A stretch of 36,922 nt of DNA from Streptomyces sp. MS191 (GTDB lineage: Bacteria > Actinomycetota > Actinomycetes > Streptomycetales > Streptomycetaceae): NCBI RefSeq assembly GCF_008042125.1, contig NZ_RDBI01000040.1:2140497-2177418 (forward strand), read 5' to 3'. The notes beneath the pieces are model-generated. The model was not told the origin of the DNA. It did no database searches and saw only the letters and a list, made by a program, of their open reading frames with translations. The position numbers and the translations under genes were made by a program. Shown piece by piece: positions 32,688 to 36,922 of this stretch. Within the stretch, counting starts at the first letter, position 1; each line of letters begins with the position of its first letter.

Positions 32688-34055
32688 TCAGGCCCCGGGG
32701 CCGGGGGCGCCCGTCGGGTCCTTCCCCGCCAGGTCCAGGGAGGCCGCGACCCGGACCGCCACGGTCTCCGCGTAGACCGCGTCCGGGCGTTCGAAGGCGG
32801 GGCGGGAGGCCGAGCGGAGCAGGGTCAGCACCCCGACCGTACGGCCCCGGCTGCGCAACGGCATGCACAGGGCGTGGACGGCGTCGCGCGGCCACCGGCG
32901 TTCTCCGGCCCAGTCCTCGGCGGCCTTCGCGTCCCCCGTCGAAGCGGAGCAACGGACCGGCCCCAGGCGGTTCACGGCCTGCAGGGCGGGATGCCCGGCG
33001 GCGTAGCGCAGCGGGATCCCGCCGCCCGCGACCGGCGCGACCGGGCCCGGCGCCCCCGCCGGGGTGGCCGCCACCCGGAACAGCCGCTCCGAGCCCGCCG
33101 TCACGTCCACGAGCGCGTGGTCCGCGAAGCCCGCCAGGGCGAAGTCCAGCAGCACCGTGGCCGCCTCCATCGGGTCCTCGCACTCGGCCGCCGCCGCGCC
33201 CGCGCGGTGCAGCTGGCTGTAGCGGAAGCGCAGCCGGTCCGCCTCCTGCTCGGCCAGCCGCTCCTCCGTCACGTCCTGGAAGAGCCAGCCCACACCCAGC
33301 GGCACCGGCTCCTCCGCGAGCGGGGAGGCGAGCCGCAGGAAGCCGCTCCGCCAGCACCGCCGGCGCTCGCCCTGCGCGGTCCGCAGGGTCACCCACACTT
33401 CGGACAGCGCCCGCGGCGCCCCCTCCGCGAGGACGTGCTGGAGCGCGCCCTCCAGGTCCTCCACGCCCTGGACGACCAGCTCGCCGAGCGGTCGGCCCAG
33501 CAGCGCCGTGCGCCCGACGCCCATCACCCGGGCCGCGTGGGCGTTGACCACGGCCGGCCGCAGATCGACGTCGACGAGGACGACACCCCAGGACGCGTCC
33601 TCGAACAACGCCTCGCTCAGCGCGATCGACCGCTCCAGGTCGATCTGCGCGTGCACCTCGCTGAAGGCGCAGTACACCCCGGCCGGGGAGCCGTCGGGCC
33701 CCCGCACGCCGGCCGACTGCGTCCGCACGAGGACCCGGCCGCCGTCCTTGCGCAGCAGCGCGAACTCGTGCACCTGGCGCCCCGGGGCCCCCATCGCCCC
33801 CATGAGCCGCGCGAGTGCCTGTTCCGCGTCGGCCGGGCGTGCCGCCCAGCCGTCGAATCCGTGCCGCCCCACGGCCTCCCCGGCCGACCAGCCGAGGATC
33901 CGCTCGGCCTCACGGTTCCAGTGGGTGACGTGCCCGCCGGCGTCCAGCGCGCAGAGCGCCGCGTCCATCCCGTCCAGCAGGGCGGCCAGCAGATCCGCCC
34001 CGGGCCCGGGCCCGTCGGCCGCCCGTCGCGCGGTCTCGCTCGTGGAAGCACTCAT
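32688..34055 (-). CDS. PAS-PAS-GAF sensory protein without output domain
   Basis: 455 residues from ATG at 34053-34055 (M-S-A-S-T-S-E), preceded by AGGGGG; upstream in-frame sequence is excluded because it runs into the inverted-repeat region. PAS1 spans about 25-140 (LLDGMDAALCALDAGGHVTHWNREAERILGWSAGEAVGR). PAS2 spans about 150-275 (SEALFEDASWGVVLVDVDLRPAVVNAHAARVMGVGRTALLGRPLGEL, ending VGWLFQDVTEERLAEQ). GAF spans about 295-445 (DAVHALCMPLRSRGRTVGVLTLLRSASRPAFERPDAVYAETVAVRVAASLDLA). Related proteins end in a SpoIIE phosphatase or histidine kinase; here the chain stops after GAF. It is a cytosolic sensor of unknown signal. Confidence 0.85.
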   Translation of the reverse strand: MSASTSETARRAADGPGPGADLLAALLDGMDAALCALDAGGHVTHWNREAERILGWSAGEAVGRHGFDGWAARPADAEQALARLMGAMGAPGRQVHEFALLRKDGGRVLVRTQSAGVRGPDGSPAGVYCAFSEVHAQIDLERSIALSEALFEDASWGVVLVDVDLRPAVVNAHAARVMGVGRTALLGRPLGELVVQGVEDLEGALQHVLAEGAPRALSEVWVTLRTAQGERRRCWRSGFLRLASPLAEEPVPLGVGWLFQDVTEERLAEQEADRLRFRYSQLHRAGAAAAECEDPMEAATVLLDFALAGFADHALVDVTAGSERLFRVAATPAGAPGPVAPVAGGGIPLRYAAGHPALQAVNRLGPVRCSASTGDAKAAEDWAGERRWPRDAVHALCMPLRSRGRTVGVLTLLRSASRPAFERPDAVYAETVAVRVAASLDLAGKDPTGAPGPGA

Positions 34056-34178
34056 CCCGGACCCCCTGGCAGGACGGTGTACGCGCGTGCATCCGCACGC
34101 CCCCGGCAATTCAACTGGAACGTGACCCAGGACACACCCGGTTCGGGGAAATCGTTGCACCGCGGAAACGAACCGGTC

Positions 34179-34289
34179 CGGGCGGGATCCGGACGCCTCC
34201 GTCGGACGGGTTCGAAGCCGTCCCGTAAATCGCTTGAGCCCGCGCGCCCGGCTTCCTAGGGTGGATGCACACGCTGAAAGGAGGTGATC
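34179..34289 (+). repeat. Left arm of a perfect 111-bp inverted repeat
   Basis: From cgggcggg (34179) to ggtgatc (34289), every base is the complement of 34638-34528 read backwards. The arm contains a promoter (34234-34262), a predicted transcription start and a Shine-Dalgarno sequence, and it ends 7 bp before the ATG of a 12-codon ORF. The absence of any mismatch over 111 bp points to recent duplication, gene conversion or recombination between arms. Confidence 0.95.
34234..34262 (+). promoter_or_regulatory. HrdB-type promoter in left arm, pointing right
   Basis: -35 TTGAGC (34234-34239), 17-bp spacer, -10 TAGGGT (34257-34262). This is close to the vegetative Streptomyces consensus. Transcription should start near 34268-34271, giving a short leader of about 28 nt before the ATG at 34297. 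Confidence 0.8.
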
Positions 34290-34296
34290 CGAAAAC

Positions 34297-34335
34297 ATGG
34301 TTTCTTTTCGGACTCGTGAGGTGACTGCGGGCTAA
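34297..34335 (+). CDS. 12-codon leader peptide MVSFRTREVTAG
   Basis: ATG at 34297, TAA at 34333-34335. The Shine-Dalgarno region gaaaggaggtgatcc (34276-34290) is complementary over 15 bases to the 16S rRNA 3' tail, and GGAGG is 12 nt from the ATG. Codons GTT, TCT, TTT, ACT, CGT and ACT are rare in this genome and cluster in this peptide, as in translation-sensing leaders. The stop codon overlaps the foot of a terminator-like hairpin (34334-34372), so ribosome position could affect the RNA fold. No gene follows on this strand before citA at 35518, so it may be a free-standing regulatory peptide/RNA. The family is not recognised. Confidence 0.65.
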   Translation: MVSFRTREVTAG

Positions 34336-34469
34336 GGCCTGCCGTCGCACTCTGTGCACCTCGGCAGGCCTTCTGCCGACATCAACGCAGTCACCCGACC
34401 CGTGGGCCGCCGGTAAGTCCGGCCGGCTTCCGTCCGAACTCGAGCGGACGGGACCAGGCCCACGGGTCG
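34320..34469. ncRNA. Nested stem-loops in the spacer: candidate structured RNA
   Basis: ggtgactgcg (34320-34329) pairs with cgcagtcacc (34386-34395) and encloses the 34334-34372 hairpin. Directly adjacent, cgacccgtgggcc (34396-34408) pairs with ggcccacgggtcg (34457-34469) and encloses ccgtccg/cggacgg (34430-34436 with 34445-34451). This density of perfect stems in 150 nt suggests selection for RNA structure. The outer 10-bp stem includes the last coding codons of the leader peptide, so a translating ribosome would disrupt it. Confidence 0.5.
34334..34372 (+). terminator. Terminator/attenuator hairpin immediately after the leader peptide
   Basis: A perfect 11-bp stem, aaggcctgccg (34334-34344) and cggcaggcctt (34362-34372), has a 17-nt loop containing a second small stem (gcac/gtgc). 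It starts inside the TAA stop codon of the leader peptide, a typical attenuator layout. The resulting transcript would be about 105 nt. Confidence 0.75.
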
Positions 34470-34527
34470 TCTGCGTCCACGGCGCGCCACCCCGCGCACG
34501 GACGCCGCCGGGACGACCGGCCCCCAC

Positions 34528-34638
34528 GATCACCTCCTTTCAGCGTGTGCATCCACCCTAGGAAGCCGGGCGCGCGGGCTCAAGCGATTTACGGGACGGC
34601 TTCGAACCCGTCCGACGGAGGCGTCCGGATCCCGCCCG
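34528..34638 (-). repeat. Right arm of the perfect 111-bp inverted repeat
   Basis: The exact inverted copy of 34179-34289. It ends 10 bp before the pdxH stop codon (34649). On the plus strand it begins gatcacctcctttca, which mimics the 3' end of 16S rRNA because it is the complement of the Shine-Dalgarno sequence in the left arm. Confidence 0.95.
34555..34583 (-). promoter_or_regulatory. HrdB-type promoter in right arm, pointing left
   Basis: The mirror image of the left promoter: -35 TTGAGC (complement of 34578-34583), 17 bp, -10 TAGGGT (complement of 34555-34560). Transcription would run leftward through the spacer, antisense to the leader peptide. The copied Shine-Dalgarno sequence is followed five bases later by a GTG at 34527, but that frame does not look coding. 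Confidence 0.75.
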
Positions 34639-34648
34639 CCGCCCGGCA

Positions 34649-35332
34649 TCAGGGCGACAGACGCTCCACCCGCCACTCCGCCGCGCCCGCGCCGTCTCCG
34701 GCTTCGCCGACCCGCGCGTACCGCAGCCGGTCGTGCAGCCGGTTCTCGTGGCCCTGCCAGAACTCCACCGTCTCCGGCACGACCCGGAAACCGCCCCATT
34801 CCGGAGGCACCGGCACCTGCTCGCGGTCCGGGTAGCGCGCGGCGAGTTCCTCGTAGCGCGCCAGCAGCTCCTCGCGCGACGCGATGACCGACGACTGGTG
34901 GCTGGCCCAGGCGCCGAGCTGCGAGCCGTGCGGGCGCGTCCGGAAGTACGCGGCCGTCTCGTCACGGCCGGTGCGGACGGCCCGGCCGGTGACGATGACC
35001 TGTCGGGCCAGCGGATGCCAGGGGAAGAGCAGCGAGACGTACGGGTTGGCCGTCAGCTCGGCGCCCTTGCGGGAGAGGTAGTTGGTGTAGAAGACGAACC
35101 CGTCCTCGTCGTAGTGCTTGAGCAGCACCGTGCGGGAGGAGGGGCGGCCGTCGGGGGTCGCCGTCGAGACGACCATCGCGTTCGGCTCGTGGATCGCCGG
35201 ACTGTCGGCCGTCTCCTTGAACCAGCGCGCGAACTGTTCGACGGGTGCGGGGGCGAGGTCGCCCACCGTCAGCTGAGGGGTGCGGTACTGCTCGCGCATG
35301 TCGGCGGGATCGAGAGCGTCGGTCACGGACAT
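34649..35332 (-). CDS. pdxH: Pyridoxamine 5'-phosphate oxidase
   Basis: 227 residues from ATG at 35330-35332 (M-S-V-T-D); an adjacent ATG at 35335 is equivalent. Family features: [69 protein letters not shown] (FMN-binding RTVLLK), [37 protein letters not shown], and the C-terminal [27 protein letters not shown]. It oxidises PNP/PMP to pyridoxal 5'-phosphate with FMN and O2 in the cytoplasm. The length is standard. It is divergent from citA across 185 bp, and its 3' end abuts the inverted-repeat locus, whose leftward promoter points away from it. Confidence 0.96.
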   Translation of the reverse strand: MSVTDALDPADMREQYRTPQLTVGDLAPAPVEQFARWFKETADSPAIHEPNAMVVSTATPDGRPSSRTVLLKHYDEDGFVFYTNYLSRKGAELTANPYVSLLFPWHPLARQVIVTGRAVRTGRDETAAYFRTRPHGSQLGAWASHQSSVIASREELLARYEELAARYPDREQVPVPPEWGGFRVVPETVEFWQGHENRLHDRLRYARVGEAGDGAGAAEWRVERLSP

Positions 35333-35517
35333 CATCCTGCCGCAGAGGCGCAGTCTGCCCGGCACCGCCCGACGGTAATCCTCCGTCGCCGGATCGGCGC
35401 AGTGTGCCGGATGTCACGCTTCCCCGCATCATCGGAACCGTACAGACTCTTCCGCTGGACGACTGTTACTTCCCGACCAACACCCGGATGATTGATCATC
35501 GATAGAGGAGCCGCCTG

Positions 35518-36627
35518 ATGTCCGACTTCGTACCCGGACTCGAAGGAGTCATCGCGTTCGAAACGGAGATCGCCGAACCGGACAAGGAGGGCGGCGCGCT
35601 CCGGTACCGCGGCGTCGACATCGAGGATCTGGTCGGCCACGTCTCCTTCGGCAACGTCTGGGGCCTGCTCGTCGACGGCGCCTTCGACCCCGGCCTGCCG
35701 GCCGCCGAGCCCTTCCCCATCCCGGTGCACTCCGGTGACATCCGCGTCGACGTCCAGTCCGCGCTCGCCATGCTCGCCCCGGTCTGGGGCCTCAAGCCGC
35801 TCCTCGACATCGACGCCGAGCAGGCCCGCGACGACCTCGCCCGGGCCGCCGTCATGGCCCTGTCGTACGTCGCCCAGTCCGCGCGCGGCCAGGGCCTGCC
35901 CATGGTCCCGCAGAGCGAGATCGACAAGGCCGAGTCGGTCGTCGAACGGTTCATGATCCGCTGGCGCGGCGAGCCCGACCCCCGGCACGTCAAGGCCGTC
36001 GACGCGTACTGGACGTCCGCGGCCGAGCACGGCATGAACGCCTCCACCTTCACCGCCCGCGTCATCGCCTCCACCGGCGCCGACGTCGCCGCGGCGCTCT
36101 CGGGCGCGGTGGGCGCCATGTCCGGACCGCTGCACGGCGGTGCGCCGTCCCGCGTCCTCGGCATGATCGAGGAGATCGAGCGGACCGGCGACGCCGTGGC
36201 CTACGTGAAGAAGGCCCTCGACAAGGGCGAGCGCCTGATGGGCTTCGGCCACCGCGTCTACCGCGCGGAGGACCCGCGCGCCCGCGTGCTGCGCCGCACC
36301 GCCAAGGAGCTGGACGCGCCGCGCTACGAGGTGGCGGCGGCACTGGAGAAGGCCGCGCTGGAGGAGCTGCACGCCCGCCGCCCGGACCGGGTCCTGGCGA
36401 CGAACGTGGAGTTCTGGGCGGCGATCATGCTGGACTTCGCCGAGGTCCCGGCGCACATGTTCACCTCGATGTTCACCTGCGCCCGCACGGCCGGCTGGTC
36501 GGCGCACATCCTGGAGCAGAAGCGCACGGGCCGCCTGGTGCGCCCCTCCGCCCGCTACACCGGCCCGAGCCGGCGCGACCCGCACGACATCGACGGATAC
36601 GCCGACCTCGCCTCCTTCGCGGGCTAG
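35518..36627 (+). CDS. citA: Citrate synthase 2 (CitA-type)
   Basis: 369 residues, ATG at 35518 with GAGGAGCCGCC upstream. The catalytic histidines fit His206 (GPLHGGAP) and His245 (GFGHRVY), with His171 (AEHGMNASTF) in the oxaloacetate site. In the NVDFYS motif of typical enzymes the catalytic Asp is replaced by Glu298 (NVEFWAAIMLDFAEVP), which I recall as common to the actinobacterial CitA branch. It condenses acetyl-CoA and oxaloacetate, or possibly another acyl-CoA, in the cytoplasm. A gatgat/atcatc inverted repeat (35487-35500) lies just before the RBS and may be regulatory. The TAG stop (36625-36627) is the first three bases of a MITE-like element. Confidence 0.94.
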   Translation: MSDFVPGLEGVIAFETEIAEPDKEGGALRYRGVDIEDLVGHVSFGNVWGLLVDGAFDPGLPAAEPFPIPVHSGDIRVDVQSALAMLAPVWGLKPLLDIDAEQARDDLARAAVMALSYVAQSARGQGLPMVPQSEIDKAESVVERFMIRWRGEPDPRHVKAVDAYWTSAAEHGMNASTFTARVIASTGADVAAALSGAVGAMSGPLHGGAPSRVLGMIEEIERTGDAVAYVKKALDKGERLMGFGHRVYRAEDPRARVLRRTAKELDAPRYEVAAALEKAALEELHARRPDRVLATNVEFWAAIMLDFAEVPAHMFTSMFTCARTAGWSAHILEQKRTGRLVRPSARYTGPSRRDPHDIDGYADLASFAG

Positions 36628-36803
36628 GGCGTGTTGCGAAAGTCCCGCCTGCCCCACGACGCCTGGCACGCCCGCTCGCTGCGTTGTCGGGATCGCCCGA
36701 GTACACCCAGTACGAGGGCGACCCTCCGCCTTGCGATCGCACGCACCAGACGCCGCGGGGCCCGCCCTCCGGGCGGACGGCGCTACTTTCGCAACACCCC
36801 CTA
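36625..36803. mobile_element. 179-bp MITE-like element with 19-bp terminal inverted repeats
   Basis: The left end tagggcgtgttgcgaaagt (36625-36643) and right end (36785-36803, complement tagggggtgttgcgaaagt) match at 18 of 19 bases. A direct CTA flanks the core. Inside, the sequence is a long imperfect palindrome (gccccacgacgcctgg against ccagacgccgcggggc; tcgccc/gggcga; ccgccc/gggcgg) without coding capacity. I have the impression that this repeat is common between Streptomyces genes. Its first TAG serves as the citA stop codon, and being a hairpin just after the gene it could also terminate citA transcription. Confidence 0.75.
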
Positions 36804-36922
36804 AAGGGTGTTGCAGAAGGTCGGGCTTTGGCAGGCCAAAGTGGCTTCTGGTCTGCTGTTTTACCGTGTCATGGCGAGGTTGTGCATGGTGGCTACGGCC
36901 TGGACGGCGTGGTGGAGGCCGT
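36804..36922 (-). mobile_element. End of an insertion sequence (partial, runs off the window)
   Basis: The end gggtgttgcagaaggt (36806-36821) resembles the MITE terminus gggtgttgcgaaagt and directly abuts it. It is followed by 40 bp of non-coding DNA and the 3' end of a transposase-like frame. A lower G+C content than the neighbours (for example ggcttctggtctgctgtttta) supports mobile origin. The IS5-type assignment is a guess from terminus and C-terminal pattern. Confidence 0.6.
36861..36922 (-). CDS. Transposase C-terminus (partial)
   Basis: The frame entering from the right edge encodes GLHHAVQAVATMHNLAMTR and stops at TAA (complement of 36861-36863). The AVAxxHNLA pattern is typical of the C-terminus of DDE transposases of the IS4/IS5 superfamily. 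Only 19 residues are visible, so no catalytic residue can be checked. Confidence 0.55.
   Translation of the reverse strand, partial: GLHHAVQAVATMHNLAMTR

Noticed and set aside
34111..34527. Minus-strand frame downstream of the right-arm promoter and Shine-Dalgarno sequence
   Set aside because: The GTG is well spaced from the copied RBS, but the frame runs through the hairpins and the left arm and has no coding-like composition or recognisable domain.
34528..34542. gatcacctcctttca as a 16S rRNA 3'-end fragment
   Set aside because: Only the tail sequence matches; no neighbouring 16S helix sequence is present. It is simply the complement of an extended Shine-Dalgarno sequence in the other arm.
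1..36922. tRNA, rRNA, CRISPR arrays, phage or plasmid modules
   Set aside because: No cloverleaf, rRNA signature, regularly spaced repeat or integrase/replication gene was recognised in the window.

Overview
The window looks like chromosomal DNA of a Streptomyces species. G+C is very high with strong G/C bias at codon third positions, GTG starts are frequent, and stop/start overlaps of the ATGA/GTGA type are common. The gene content is also typical of the genus: a subtilisin-inhibitor (SSI) family protein, a DmdR1/IdeR iron repressor, an SCO4402-family protein, an NsdA/NsdB-like HTH-TPR regulator beside a PrimPol-like protein, and PdxH next to the actinobacterial 'citrate synthase 2'. No rRNA, tRNA or CRISPR array was seen.

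Layout. 1-5132: 3' end of a flavin reductase, three MFS transporters and a GlxA-type AraC regulator. 5194-14200: a catabolic island made of two divergent gene groups, SDR-ADH versus cyclase-family hydrolase and amidohydrolase-ACAD-ACAD versus an AMP-forming acyl-CoA ligase. Both divergent intergenic regions carry the same palindrome (close to TCTGACGGNCCGTCAGA), so one TetR-like repressor encoded elsewhere probably controls the whole set. An unrelated RsbW-like ATPase gene lies inside the island. 14311-18839: polysaccharide deacetylase, LysE exporter, EF-hand protein, STAS protein, and an ECF-type sigma factor overlapping its zinc-finger anti-sigma factor, which is fused to a mycothiol-dependent-isomerase-like domain. 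18885-25773: purU, an SCO4402-family protein, an amino-acid-type binding lipoprotein, a low-complexity membrane protein, and a divergent HTH-TPR regulator/PrimPol-like pair. 25847-32671: an ABC exporter pair, the SSI inhibitor, an alpha/beta hydrolase, dmdR1, a SIS-domain sugar isomerase with a DasR-like site, and a tiny secreted protein. 32688-36627: a PAS-PAS-GAF protein, a striking inverted-repeat locus, pdxH and citA.

The most unusual structure is at 34179-34638. Two perfect 111-bp inverted repeats face each other across a 238-bp spacer. Each arm holds a near-consensus HrdB-type promoter (TTGAGC, 17 bp, TAGGGT) pointing inward, followed by a Shine-Dalgarno sequence complementary to the 16S rRNA tail. 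From the left arm this leads into a 12-codon peptide (MVSFRTREVTAG) rich in codons rare for Streptomyces, then a strong hairpin and further nested stems. No downstream co-directional gene is obvious, so it may be a stand-alone regulatory RNA/peptide, an invertible switch, or a translation-coupled attenuator.

The window ends in a 179-bp MITE-like element with 19-bp terminal inverted repeats. It abuts the end of an IS whose partial transposase runs off the window. The TAG of the MITE terminus is the stop codon of citA. A solo remnant of the same element at the far left likewise overlaps the stop codon of the first MFS gene.
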